Positions 1 to 12,000 of a stretch of DNA of 18,275 nt are shown here, in pieces. The stretch's first letter is position 1. Every line of letters starts with the position of its first letter. The translations under genes and the position numbers were made by a program. The stretch is from the NCBI GenBank assembly GCA_000310025.1, contig FN649742.1, positions 3,686,493 to 3,704,767 on the forward strand, written 5' to 3'. The notes below the pieces were generated by a model. It was not told where the DNA came from and made no database searches. It saw only the letters and a program-made list of their open reading frames with translations. The DNA is from Ectocarpus siliculosus. Taxonomy: Eukaryota; Sar; Phaeophyceae; Ectocarpales; Ectocarpaceae.

Positions 1-22
1 TCCCCCCCCCCCCCCCCCCCCC
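1..22. repeat. Poly-C run at window edge
   Basis: One T is followed by 21 consecutive C, with further short C runs just inside. It mirrors the poly-G run at the other end, so read outward both edges finish in G/C homopolymer. The simplest reading is a contig broken at hard-to-sequence homopolymer. It lacks a telomere repeat unit. Confidence 0.8.
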
Positions 23-451
23 TCCGCCCCCCGCCAACGCAAGCCTCAGCTGAGGTTTTCTATTCCTGTCTCGACCACCAGCCCCCCACGGGCGATCTCT
101 ACGGCCACCCTTCTTTAAAAACAACCGCACGATGTCTGTCGCTGGGCCTGCAAGACAACGACCCGCGTTCTTTGGCAAACCGTGCACGAATCTAAACACA
201 AGAAGACTAAAACACAGGAAGCTCGGTGGTCGACTACATGGTTCTACGACAGGGTAGGGCCCACAACAAAAATTCACGCCAGGTGGGTCTATGAGAACAG
301 CTCCTCATTCTTGTACGCGCTGACTCAAACCCCCCTCAGAAAGCTGCTACGAGGGGCGCAGAGACAGTGAGTTGTACCCTAAGCACGGGAAGCGCTGGCG
401 CAAAACGCTGAACGATTGCGCCATGTGGATGACTACAAACAAACGCGCTGT

Positions 452-514
452 CTCTCTGCTCTCTCTCCCTCCCCCCCCCTCTCTCTACATCTCTCTCTCG
501 GTCTACGTCTCTCC
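452..514. repeat. CT-rich simple sequence
   Basis: Imperfect CT/CTCT tract interrupted by a short C run. It creates overlapping open frames on both strands made of Ser/Leu/Pro or Arg/Glu, which I regard as composition artefacts rather than genes. Confidence 0.7.
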
Positions 515-708
515 CACACGCATGGAGGGGCTTTTTGGAAGCACACATCCCCGCGCACAGGTCATCCTCTACCTATCAGCTACCCCGGAACAACCATAGG
601 ACCCCGATCGCACCCATCATCATCTCTGTACGGAAGAAATCGGCCAGCTTTCAACGGATACACAAGAAACATGCATTTGCGTGGCTGAGACAGGTAACGA
701 AACCAAAG

Positions 709-1245
709 CTACAAGGAGAACTCATCCTTGGCATACCGAATCCGCATCGGTGAGTCTATCTCGCGCACGACGCCCCCCCGCCTGCTCTCCATGTGGTGCT
801 GGTACATGGGGTTCTGCCCAGAATGGAACATGTGTTCCGCGCCGCCCGCGCCGCTCACGCCCCTCCGCTGGCTGCTTGGCCTGGGCATTTGAAGCCCGCG
901 GCGGCCGTCTCCCTTAAACCTACCAAGCGCCGCGGTCGACGGGGAGGTCAAGTCCGTCACGGCTGCGGTGGCGTGGTCGCGGGTCGGCGGGGCCGGGAAC
1001 TGGTTCATGAGGCTCTCGACGCTCCTGAGGAACTGCTCGTCCACGTCGGTCGGCGTGAGCTTGAGCGAAGACTCCCGCATGTCCAGCCACTCGGAGGGTT
1101 GGTGGTGGTGGTGTCGCGTCGCGACTTCCTCCCCTTCCTCCCGATCTGGGTACTGCGGCTGCTGAATCGTTAACTTCCCTCCCTCTGCCGACGACGGAAC
1201 GGAGGTGCCGTCTGCTTCCCCCGGGTTCCTGCTGCTAAAGCTGGC

Positions 1246-1280
<35 letters not shown>

Positions 1281-1470
1281 AAGACATCACCCGCGAGTAC
1301 GAGCCGCCTCGCTTCAGGGACGCAGGCGAGGACGACTTGACGCGCTCCTTGCGCACCGACCGGTGCTGCCGGATGAGGGTCAGGTGCTCCGTGCGAGACG
1401 CGTCGGGCGGCAGCTTGGATAGACCCAGGAGCCTCATCGCCTTCGAAGAGGAACCCGAGGACCCTTTAGC
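709..1470 (-). CDS. 3'-terminal exon of unrecognised Ser/Arg/Gly-rich protein
   Basis: I do not recognise the protein. Reading leftward from 1470, the frame stays open for 253 codons and stops with TAG at 709-711. The start is placed at 1470 because on the minus strand it directly follows a pyrimidine-rich TTTTCCTCAG acceptor, and the reading upstream of it turns Cys/Phe-rich and intron-like. The protein therefore begins in an upstream exon that I could not fix. Visible features in order are a Ser/Gly-rich start, a basic segment (IRQHRSVRKERVK) that could be a nuclear localisation or phosphorylation region, ten glycines coded by a triplet run near 1249-1280, a four-histidine run, and one ordered-looking stretch (TPTDVDEQFLRSVESLMNQF) that could form an amphipathic helix. 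The tail is Arg/Gly/Met-rich. The overlapping plus-strand frames look like shadows. Composition suggests a largely disordered, possibly regulatory protein, which is inference. Confidence 0.6.
1249..1280. repeat. GCC triplet repeat coding polyglycine
   Basis: About ten tandem CCG/GCC triplets within the minus-strand exon, read as GGC glycine codons on the coding strand. Triplet periodicity keeps the frame open whatever the length, so copy number may vary between strains. Confidence 0.85.
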
Positions 1471-2735
1471 CTGAGGAAAATATCGGCAGAGGTTGAAACA
1501 AAACGAGGAACGGCACGATTTAAAACGAGGCGGGGTTGAACGTGTTGAAGGACACACCATCCCCAGATGTCTACACACAAGGCTCTGGCGCTCGAGATAA
1601 ATATCGTCGTCGTCGGGTGCCTGCGAAAACCCCTTCGAGTCGTTGGCGTGCGATGTCTTGGCTCCTTGTCCCGCACGAACGGATCGAGCTGGAGCTCTTC
1701 GTTACCGTAGCCCCTGTTTGTGTATCTGTCGCAGACGCAACGAAGTCATGGTAGGTATCTGCAATATCGTCGATATACCTCGACTACTCTCCTGCAGGAT
1801 CTTATTTGTCCAGAGAGCCGGGAGTGGGTCGAACAGATTGTATAAATAGTCTACCACGTTGCTAAAACCAGTAGGGCCGAGGTGCAGCGGGGGAGCCACC
1901 TATAGGCTTTGCCTTTGTCACAAACGCGTGTGTTTTGCGGTGCGTACGCAAACATGCCTTCGGCGGTATACCGTCGGTCTTGTCTGCCGTTCAAGTGTTG
2001 GTGGAGCGATCAACGCCTTACGACGGACTGGTTGGGTTGAACACGAACCGTGTTGGTGTTGCCGGATCCATTGCTGTGGGTGGATAGCACGCCGCATCCA
2101 AACTGTGCGCCTATTTCTCCCGGCCCCCAAGTTGTAACACTCTCGGAACTTAACCGGTCCCGCAGCGCGTCTCTCTTTCTCTCTGCATTGACGTATCCTT
2201 CCCCGAACAATGTCTACAGTTGGCCATAAATTCCTTTTTTTATTGTGATCTAGTCTTTCGTAGCATGCTTCGGCTGAGTGGCGCACAGCGCAATCACCGA
2301 GGAAAGAAAGTCTGAGATTGACGGAGAGAGTGGGTCCGCTCCCTTGGTTTTCTGGGGGGGCGAAAGTAGAAAGCGACACTGAGCGGACCGGCAGCTGCTA
2401 CTCACTCATAAAACCACAATTGTGCATCGGCCGTCTCTCCTTTATAAGGAGGATCTCGCTGCGTATCGAAACGTGGCCGTCGCTTCGTTTTCTGCTGTTA
2501 ACGTTCTGGTCGTCTTGAAAATTGCCGGCGGCGTGGATCAAGTACAACCATGTGTACATTCCCAATTGTAGTTTTGATAATGCTCGTCTCGCTTGTACTG
2601 CTGTATGCATACTTAACTAAAGCAATATATATCCGGCCCAATCAGGGTACGCCTAGAGGGCGCAGCGATTTCGAAGTTAGAGCGAATATACTGCTTTCAG
2701 TGTACATGTCGCAACATGTGCAAGCTGCGTAATAC

Positions 2736-2752
2736 ATATATATATATATATA
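2736..2752. repeat. TA dinucleotide microsatellite
   Basis: Uninterrupted alternating AT over 17 bases, within a locally AT-rich stretch of the intergenic region. No function is implied. Confidence 0.85.
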
Positions 2753-3049
2753 CATAACGGCCAGCCACAAGTGGAGGATGCTAAGAACTCAAGAAAAAAA
2801 TCTTCTCACATATTGTTCACTTGCACCCTCTCCGGAAGAACTACTGTACACTGCTGTACCTCACTCAGAGAAACTTCAGTACCTCTACAATATGTAACAA
2901 GCGGCGTGCATCGCAAACTGCTGTAGTGCCACATGTAGTGCCTCACAGTCAATGCTGTAAGGTTCGATGGTTGAGGTCTTGTTTTACCACGCCGCCCTCT
3001 CCCTCTGTCTCTCTCTGTCTGCCTGTCTAACTCTCCGTCTCTCACTCTA

Positions 3050-3093
3050 TCTGTCTGTCTGTCTGTCTGTCTTTCTGTCTGTCTGTCTGTCTC
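3050..3093. repeat. CTGT tetranucleotide microsatellite
   Basis: About eleven CTGT units with one CTTT interruption near 3071, extended leftward to about 3000 by degenerate CTCT/CTGT sequence. On the minus strand it gives an Arg/Gln/Thr/Asp repeat open frame that is an artefact of the period. Confidence 0.85.
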
Positions 3094-3499
3094 TTGAACA
3101 CGCAACGGTTGCTGGTGAAGCACCCTGAGACTGCTGCACATCCTAATGTAACATGCATATGCTGACGCTAACAAGACATCTGTAGTCTACCTACATACAT
3201 TTCTACCACAACGGGCGATCCGTCCGTCTCAATCAGGGTACAAACGGAAAAGCCAGAGAAGACACATGGAGGGCTGTTTTTCTTCACCGCCAGGGAGATG
3301 TGGGACTTAGTTTCGGGGTCACACGAGGCGGAGGCCCTAGCGGCGCGCGGATGGCGATCTTTCAACGGCGGGCTCGATCGATGTGCCGGTACATTTTTCG
3401 TTCGCTTCTTTTTTTCGCCCATGCCAACATAGCGCCGGTTTGGACCGGCGAAATGCACACGCCCATGCCATATCTCTCACCTCGTCTTGAGAGCTTTCC

Positions 3500-3571
3500 A
3501 TGGTTGTACTCGTCTTCACGGATCTGGCGAGCGTCGTCTCGACCGATCTGGCGAGCGTCCACTCCACACAG
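3500..3571 (+). CDS. Exon 1 (tentative, start codon)
   Basis: ATG at 3500 follows an in-frame TGA at 3489-3491. Twenty-four codons run to a CAG|GTACCC donor in phase 0, matching the phase-0 acceptor of the next exon. The encoded peptide contains an eight-residue tandem duplication (TDLASVVS, TDLASVHS); two of its four base differences are silent third positions, which mildly supports coding. The N-terminus is hydrophobic (MVVLVF) but too short for a clear signal peptide. If this exon is wrong, the first ATG in exon 2 (4059, residue 35 of the model) is the alternative start. Confidence 0.35.
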
Positions 3572-6007
3572 GTACCCCTGATTGGACCGGCGGCCCCAAA
3601 GCCCGCAGGTGGGTTGGTCGCGACGCGTACCCTTGGATCAGCCGGTAGTGCGAAATGTTGACGTCCGCACCACTCGAGTCTCTACGACTCGTCCTGCGGA
3701 CTGGCCAGCGAACTATGTCGGCAGGCTTGTGTATGTTGATTAGCAATGTTCTGATGGCGTAGCTTGCGAGCTGTGGGCACCTGCCTTGTCCAGGATTGCA
3801 AACAATCCAGTCACTGGCATCACATCAGCATACCCAGAGAGTTCGCACAATCGCGATAATTCCGCCGCAAAAATGTAACCGTCGGATGTTGGAACACTTC
3901 ACGACGACCCGCCCCAAGCTAAGCTACCGCTACTTTGGTACACACCTTCACCCAGGGGTATATGCGGATCTCTCCCGCCGCCACTCTCGTGAATCAATCA
4001 GTTACGTAGACATATAATATATTTGCAGGACAAGGCTAAGGCCTGGGTGACAGACACAATGGAAGCGGCTTCGCGCCAAAGGCGCGTCGAGAGCGCTGCT
4101 GGTGGTTCCATTTCGCGACACAGACTTTACTCCAACAACAGCGACGATAACGACAACATCGATGGGAATCGCCCTGCACCCGTTCGTCCCTCTACGCATC
4201 GCGCCACCAAATCAACCCCACGCGCGGCGGCGGAGGCCGCAAGGCGACTCTCTGTCGACCCCGTGGACGAGCGAGCCATGGGCAAAGTTCGGTTGGAAGT
4301 GGAAGCGCTTCGGGATAAACTGAGCGAGGCCGACTTAGCCAAGGCCCAAGCGCAGGTGCATGTACAGTAATTTATTCACAGATTGGTTGCTGCTTGCCGT
4401 AATTTGCAAGTCTTGGAACAATTCGTTTTCCGTGTGAGGTATGTTTGCGTCGAACACCGGTGGTCTTACAAAGATCAACACCTTGAGGCAGGTGTGATAT
4501 CAACAAGAGAGCAAGCTTGCAACGAAAAACCGCTGTCGTTGCAGCAGCCGTTGCCGGGCTACAGTAGACTACAGTAATTCGAAGTATATTTAGTTACCGT
4601 ATCAAACTTGAGTGTTTTGATGCGCAAATGCATTGTAATGGATTCATGCGAATAGGTTTGCGAGGAGACACCCCATTACATTCAAAGCGTTTGATAGATT
4701 GCCCGTCGATGGGCGGTTCTTTTTTGGCTCAGGTTCAATTGCAGCGGCAAGGCGCGGACATGGCCAAGCTGGAGCGATACATTGGCCAGCTGACGGATGA
4801 ACGGGGGGGCGTTGATACTTGTGTGCTGGAAAGCATCGTCAAAGACATCGAGAAGAGTTCACGAATGAAACACGCCATGGAGCAGGCGGGTTCTAGAGAC
4901 ATAAACATACTTGCTTGCGAGCGAAGCTCGATCAACTGAGCGCCCAAATGTTCATTACAAAGTGTAAAAAAAATATTTTCATGCACTACTCCGTATGCTA
5001 ATGTAAGCACGATACCGGTCGGAGTATTACTTTTGTCCGACAACGCGGTATCGAAATTTTTGAGTGATGTGAGAACTTTTCACGGCGTAGAGCAGACCAC
5101 GCCAGCAGAAACCTGATTTCACGGGCAAGTTATTGAGTCTAGTCCTACATCGTGGATCCTATCGATATTCTCCGCAAGTTGTTGTTGTTGTTATTGTTGT
5201 CTTTACATTAAAAAACCGTTCCGGTCTCCGCTCAGTACCTTCTAATGTCCGTACTGCTCCAACTGACGCGGACGCCTTCCGTGGTCACAAGCCAACTGCC
5301 CCCAAAGGGGGTACACCTAGAAAAAAATAAAATATGTATAAACCCGAGAAAGGTCCTCCAAGGCGCGATTTGTTTCCCAAGCAAATCAACGACTCTAAAT
5401 ACAACGCTGATACCGACTGTAAAGGGTTGTATCGTATATCATGTTAGGCGCCCGCAAATACGCACATGTATAGGTGGCAGACCTCAAGGCCGACCTCAGT
5501 CTCAAGGAGAAACAGGTCGCCGCGCTCCGCAAGTCGCAAGCCGTCGAGTACACCCTGAAACTCGCAGAGGAGAAGGAGGCGCTTCAAGTCAGGGTCGAGC
5601 GGCTCATCGCGGAATCGAACAGCAAGCACGACAGCGGAATCAGAGGCCGCACAACGTCGTTCAATTCAGCGTCGTCGTCGCAGAAAGAGCAATCAGCGGC
5701 CTCAAACGAGGCTAGCCTGGCCGAGCTGGAGAGACTGCGAGCGCAGAACTTGAAGATGCGCAAGGAATCGGCGCGTCTTCGCGCAGAGCTGGAACTAGTC
5801 GAGATGCGGGGGGACAGCGGCAGCGGCCGCGAACACGGCAGCCGCAGCCAGAATCGTGATAACATGGACAGAGGTCGTGCTAGGCAACATTGCCACTCCG
5901 ACGGGGCGAGGTTTTACGAGGGCCAGGCCGTAGAATGCCGCAAGCAGGGTTCGGATTCGTGGCTTCCGGCTACCGTAGACTCCGTGCGGCTGACGATCGA
6001 GCCGTTA

Positions 6008-6054
<47 letters not shown>

Positions 6055-9000
6055 CAGCCGCGGGAGTCACAGGACCTACATGTACGGCGTTTACTTCGAC
6101 GGCGAGGAGACTGGACGAAGGGAGGACGTCCCCGAGTTCCGCATCCGAGCAGCGGCCAGCGGTGATGGCAACGGTCCCGGCCTGGGCTCGAGTCGGGTTG
6201 TTAGAGACTGCGACGGGGAGACGGTCATTCGCTCGAGGGTCTTCGGCGCCGGCGATCTTGTGCTCGTTCGTGACGGTGGCGGCGGCAGGACCAACCAGGA
6301 CAACAAGAAGTGGACCCTGGGCGAGGTGATACGGAGGAACGACAACGGCACCTACCGCGTGCTTGTGTCCGGCGGACAGGCCGAGGGCAAAGACTTCCAC
6401 CCCACCATGCTCCGCGCTCAGGACGGCCCGAAGAACAGCTTTGACAGCGGCTGTGACGTCCACGATCAACCTGGAGCTTCTCAGACGAAGACGAAGGCCA
6501 CTTCGCCGGCCGAGGAGGCCGAGATCCGGTACGCGGAGAGACGGGAGGAGCTCTTAGAGCTGGCGCGCGGCGATCTACCGGCACCCCTCCATGTCGGGCA
6601 GGAGGTCATCGCGAAGAGCGGGGGCTCGACGGTGTGGAGTTCCGGCGTTGTGGTGGCCACCGACAGTGACAACCTACGCTGCCGCGTCGAGTTTGACTCC
6701 GGCGACGTCGAGGATAACCTGCCGTGCATCTTCGTCCGGCCTCGCAGGGGCGGAGACCTGGCCCCCGGCGGCGACGCCCGCACCGGAGACGCTGTTCTAG
6801 CCCAGAAAACTAGGAAGCAGGACACGAGGAGCGGCGACAGGGGGGACTGGTTCGCGGCGCGGTTCAGGAGCTACGACGAGGACGATGCGGACTCTTGCTA
6901 CGTTACTTTCGACGGCGAGCGCGCGTCGTCTAGGCTGCAAGCGACGAGAGTGCGATTCCTTTATCCTAGCGCGCGGGGTGGGGGGGGCAGGAGGAACGAC
7001 CGCCCCGGCGACGACGACGCAATGATCCCTGGAAACCCCCCTCCCCCGACGAAGCCCGTGCGCGCCAAGAAGCACCGGGAGGGGGACATCGTTCTGGCGT
7101 GCATCCCCACAGTCAAGAAGTGGACGCCCGCCGTAATCACGGGGGTGAAGGGGCACGGTCGCTACTCCGTGGAATGGGCGGACTTCGTGCGGGAGAAACC
7201 CCTCCTGTTCATGCACATCGCGTCCATGCAGGGGCCCTCGAGAAAGCGCGCGATTTCCGTCGGACACAAGAAGAGCAGCGACGACAGCGCGGACAGCCAC
7301 CACGCCACCACCCGCGCGCCTGCGAGCGGTGCGAGCGGTGGCGGCGACACCGGCAGCGATGAGAGGCGGAGCCGCGTCCTGAGCGCCGAGAGCTCAGCGG
7401 GCGGCATAACCCCGTCGGTCCGTCTTCGCCAACGCGCACTCAACGTGGGCGAACCCGTCCTCGCGAAGAAGGCGCCGGACCAAGGCTTCTGGAGCCCCGG
7501 CAGCGTCACCAGGGCCGACGGGGGCGGCCGGTACGATATACGGTTCACGGACGGGACGACGGCCGAAGATCTATCGTTCCTGTTTGTGCGAGGGCTGAGC
7601 GCGGAGCAAAGCAGCGGGGATGACCGGGGCGGCGAGGTGGACACGCGCAGCGGCAGGATCACCAGCGATACTTCAGAAATGCACCCCTCCGGCGAGAGGG
7701 ATCCGGTTGTCGGGGATTCGGTGAGAGAGGATGTGGAGGGAAACAGCAGTTGCTCGTTGTATCGGCCACAAACGCATGGCATCGGAGAATGTGATACGGC
7801 TGGTCGGTTTTCGTGGGTAGATTTGAAGGGTAGAGTACCCCCCCCGTTTCGTCGATGGTTCCCATGTTGCACGTCTCCCACATCTAAACTTCGATCGGTT
7901 ACACTCTGGCCATTGACTGGAGGGTGCCAAAGTTTCCTTTCTGTACGAGCTTCTTGCATCAACTAAAGCTCGCCAAAAGCTCTCTCGTTGCAACGCAACG
8001 CGCGGGGCAGCAAGTCCAGACGGGTTTCGACGACATCAACTTTAGTGTTTCAAAGAACACGCGGCAATGAAGCCGGAAGCACGACGACGAATCCGCCAGA
8101 CAGCAGATTCCCCTCCCCTCGCCCTCCTTCGCCCAACACGCCGCTAAACATAGGTGTACGTGCTCAAGCGTGGCCACTCCGTAGAGATTACCTCGCAAGA
8201 TATGCACAACAGGGACCTGTGGCGGGTGGCCACGGTCACCGCCGTCGCGAGCGGCCGCTATACCGTGCAGTATAACGGCGAGGAGGGTAAGCCCAAGGAG
8301 TCGAGGGTCGTCGCAGAGCGCCTACGCGTCAGGAACGTCATCAGGCAGAAGGCAGTGCAGATGGTCAGTAACTCTGAGTTAGCACGTACATATAATCCCC
8401 GCCATATGCGGAACCGACAGCAGTAGCCGGTAGTTGCGAAAAAATTCGGCAGGTTTCCTTGGATCGTTTGGCTCGATCAACAGCAGGACGTTCAAACGGT
8501 ACACGATCGACATGTACAACCACGGTAGTACAGGGTGTACGGCCGAGCAAAACGATACTTTTCTCATAATCGAGGCCTGCGTTAGCCAAACCAAGGGTTT
8601 CAATACAAGTATGGAATTACATCTACTGGTGCCTCAACAGCGCTGACTAGCCCTAACTCAGTGGCACGTGCCGTGGGATCCCCGCGGTTTTGGTTGTGCG
8701 ACACCTGACAGCTAGTGTGCTCCGTGCCGTTTGGATGGTTCATCAGCAACACGTGGCCGTGTGATAAGATCCATAGGAACATTGCAGTATTTTCATTCGT
8801 CCGTGCAACAATGCGATATCGTCGTTTTTTGCTGGCCATCGTGGCATTTTTGCTTGGTGATTCAATCGAGTGAAGCTGGCATGTGTGTATAGTAGGGGGA
8901 AGACAAAAACAGTAGCGTCCATTCGCCACGAGCACCGCGTTGTCGTTTCCCTCCTAGTGAAAGACTGTTCAAACATTATACCGAATTTCCACTTGTATAA

Positions 9001-12000
9001 ACAAAGAGATTCACGCCCCTCTAACACTCTCTCCGAATCGACTCCGGGCATAAACTGTTACCCAACGTGCATGATACAGTTTACAGATTACCCATCTAAC
9101 TTCACCCAATCCAATCCACGTTTCTGTACGGTCTCGGGTCGCTTTGAACACTTTAGGGCGATGCGGTTTTGGCGCTGTCCAAAACTCCCGGTCGCGGGTG
9201 GGTCATGGGGGCTGTCACCGCGCGCGGAAGCGACGGGAAATACACGATATCCTTCACGGACGGCACCGAGTCGGACCAGATCAGGTATATCGGCACGAAC
9301 GCGTGTGTAAATTGTCTTTGTCGGATTTCTAACAAGACAGTGGTATGTTGGACAATATCAGTAATGCTTTTGATATTCCGGCCTGCCTTCTCCGTTGTAC
9401 GTCGCAAATAAAGACGACCAAGTCACGACGGGTATGTGTAGGTGGACGTCTGTCCGCCGGTTGAATGGTAAACCGAGTTAAGAAAGGTTGGAGAGGCGCA
9501 TATCTCTACCGCGGGTTCATCGAAAAGCCACCCAACGGCAGCGCGCACAAGCGTCGACCGCCTGCAACATATCTCATGTCCTGCAGCCCCTTTACTTCGA
9601 TCACAACGAGCTCGCTGGACATCCATCTCAAAACGCACCCCCCCGCACTCCCCTCCCCGGTGTTTGCCATCGGGGTTTGGGTTTTCGTCGCTTGGCAACG
9701 ACGTTGTAAAACAAGCCGCCCCCCCCGGTGTTTGCCATCGGGGTTTGGGTTTTCGTCGCTTGGCAACGACGTTGTAAAACAAGCCCCCCACTCGGTGTTT
9801 GCCATCGGGATTGGGTTTTCGTCGCTTGGCAACGACGTTGTAAAACAAGCCAATTCACTTCGTGAACTCGGCAATCAGGTTACCGTTTTTTTTTTTTACC
9901 TCGTTTTTTTTTTTTGCGGTAACCATAATGGTGGTCGAGTAGATCATGTTGTGCGGGGTCGAGAACCCTCACTCCGCGCAACGGGGGATGATCGCACCAC
10001 GTTGTGTTAAAATGGTCAAGCTTCCTCGAGGCAGTTACACAGTGCTTACAACTGTCTCTGGAAGTGAAAGCACCAGAAAATAAATTAAGTCATACGTAGC
10101 TGTCATCCGTACGCAAGGAAGTAAGCACAAGATGCCGAACACCCTTAGCAGGATGCAGCTCACCCTTCATGCGACTCGCCAAATACCTCACGGCGCTTCG
10201 CGCTTGGTGATGTGAGAGCCTGGTCCGGTGAGAACCCGGCGTGCTCCGTCCCGGCTTTGTAGGGATGCGAGGTCAATGGTCAAACGACTACGGCATGCAC
10301 GACTATGAGTACATGAGTACACCCCCCCCCGCACTCCCCCATCTCAAAACCGAGCAAAAGATTGTGCAGCTTCTCGTTCACGTTCATACGTGAAAGGGTA
10401 CTAGATTGGAATACGTTGATCTTTGAAGAAAAGGAAGCGTCTTTTCGTCTGAAACAGAGGTCTGAACCAAGACTGTCACACAACTATCACCAACACGTAC
10501 ATGAGGTTTTGCTCCACTTCCCGCCCCCGCCATCCCCCCCCTCCAGTCTACGACAATACTCACCGTCGCATATTGCAGTGCGTGGTCAGCGATCATCTCA
10601 AAGACTACCGCAAGGCACGCTTAACAGAAAGAACTTCTCCCCCAATCCCCCTGAGCCTTACCCCGAATACCCAACGGAGGTCGTCATCCTCCCGCCCGTT
10701 GTCAAAGCCCCGGCTATAAGGCAGGTAACAAAATGCATGAGATTGTCCCTTCTCGCACGGCAAGCGCGATTGTAGGTATTCCCTCCCACCTCCCTACCAA
10801 TCACCTTTCCCTACTATTTCGAGATAGGTTTGTCAATCTTCGACGTGTTGTTGGCCATGCGGAAGGAGAGGAAAAGGACGACCACAACGACAAGCCGTCG
10901 CCGCGCGCCATCCGGCAGCGAAGGTTCAAGAAGGGCGAGCTAGCCCTCACGAAACACTCGGAGACGCGCAAGTGGGTCATTGTGAAGGTGCTGGAGGCTC
11001 TTCCCTCGGGAAGGTATGAAGAAATGAGAGACGCTGATTAAGCTAAAAGCGGCAATCAAGGTGCCTTGAAGAGACAGAGATAGAAGCAAGTGGGTAGACA
11101 TAGACAGATGTATATACTGAGACAATACGGAGAGACGGGGAGGCGGAAAGGGAGAGAGGGAGAGACGCAGAGACAAAGACAGAGACAGACAAAAGCGAGA
11201 GAGAGGGCGGGAGGGAAGAAAAGAGAGACAACAACACAAGGGGCGATGAACGGGCGTCACGTTCTCTGTCGATTCCGTTCCCTTCTCGCTGTTTCATCGC
11301 GCCATGGCACTAGCTTTTGGGTGGACGCTCGTTCGAGTAGTTTTCATTCGTAAATTTGATGTGAGTTGTTCACGAAGTATTTTTCCATTTTGTAGGTTCG
11401 AGTGGTGCTGGCGGAACTAACGAAACGCTATCCTCGCGTTCACAACAGCAGTGAAGCACGATAGTAGTCGAATCTTTACCTACCCAGTCCTTGGATACTC
11501 CTGCACTCACTCCTGTACGGTGGTCAAAAACGAATCATATCGACCGACCGTTAGGTCTCTGTGAAGGTGGTGTGCTTGTCATAAGGCAACACACACTCAT
11601 GTTTTTCTCAGGCCCAAACAGTCGGCTCACGCTCGAGTTTCATTTCAGCTTCCGGGGACTCGACGCGCAATAACGTCGAATCAAGAAGAGCCGCACCGGG
11701 GCAACGCAACGAAACGAAACCAACAATAGAACCTTCAACTGGCACCTTAAACGTTTTCGTTCCTGACCTCCTCCAGGTACGACCTACAGTTCCTTGAAGA
11801 AGGAAGCCCCAACGCCCTCGGGGTACCATTCCAGCATATCCGGCACCTAGATCTCGCCTGCTTCGCTGGGGATAGCCAGGGCGCCACTGGGAACGGCGGC
11901 GGCGGCGGCGGCGGCGGAAAGCGTAGCCCTCGTGACGACATGGCGGTTGGGGAGCGTATACCAACAGAATCGCACACGATGTCCGACGAAGGCTGGGACG

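Larger units (their letters stand above)
1..708. other. Gene-free left edge with simple repeats
   Basis: The stretch opens with a run of about 21 C and contains a pyrimidine-rich CT tract around 452-514. The open frames here are short, pyrimidine-driven and have no domain-like composition. It probably contains the 3' untranslated region of the minus-strand gene ending at 709, but no polyadenylation signal could be assigned. Confidence 0.5.
1500..3499. other. Divergent intergenic region
   Basis: The stretch lies between the minus-strand exon and the first tentative exon of the large plus-strand gene. It is more AT-rich than the exons and holds a TA microsatellite and a CTGT microsatellite. 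It may contain both promoters and unplaced 5' exons of the left gene; a weak candidate is 1706-1896 on the minus strand. No frame has recognisable domain content. Confidence 0.4.
9285..10827 (+). other. Intron 6 (largest)
   Basis: 1543 bases between phase-2 splice sites (AG|GTATAT to CGAGATAG|G). It holds a three-copy minisatellite and an inverted repeat around T tracts. A stretch at 10592-10733 has exon-like splice signals but does not fit the phases needed to reach the next Tudor frame, so I treat it as intronic. Confidence 0.6.

Noticed and set aside
1-22. Telomere at the window ends
   Set aside because: Pure homopolymer with no repeat unit of the TTAGGG/TTTAGGG kind; an assembly break is simpler.
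1706-1896. Possible upstream exon of the left minus-strand gene (VVDYLYNLFDPLPALW)
   Set aside because: Protein-like, but the acceptor is poor. The donor at about 1705 leaves phase 2, which gives an early stop when joined to the exon at 1470; a phase-consistent alternative needs a 20-base intron.
2550-2732. Short frame with a hydrophobic stretch (FPIVVLIMLVSLVLLYAYL)
   Set aside because: A membrane-like segment in an AT-rich intergenic stretch, only 60 codons, without splice or codon support. Not strong enough to call.
6005-7962. Minus-strand and alternate plus-strand frames over exon 4
   Set aside because: Composition shadows of a GC-rich exon; only one frame shows six repeated domains.
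9423-10010. Long open frames on both strands across the minisatellite
   Set aside because: Their protein repeats simply follow the 67-68 bp DNA repeat and they lie inside an intron.
10160-10270. Possible structured RNA or tRNA near small palindromes
   Set aside because: No cloverleaf with acceptor, anticodon and T-loop features could be drawn.
10592-10733. Exon-like stretch in intron 6 (CATATTGCAG acceptor, GGCAG|GTAACA donor)
   Set aside because: The neighbouring exons are both phase 2 and join directly to a good barrel strand. Entering this stretch in phase 2 hits a stop, and its open frame leaves in phase 0, which does not fit the next exon. It could still be an alternative exon.
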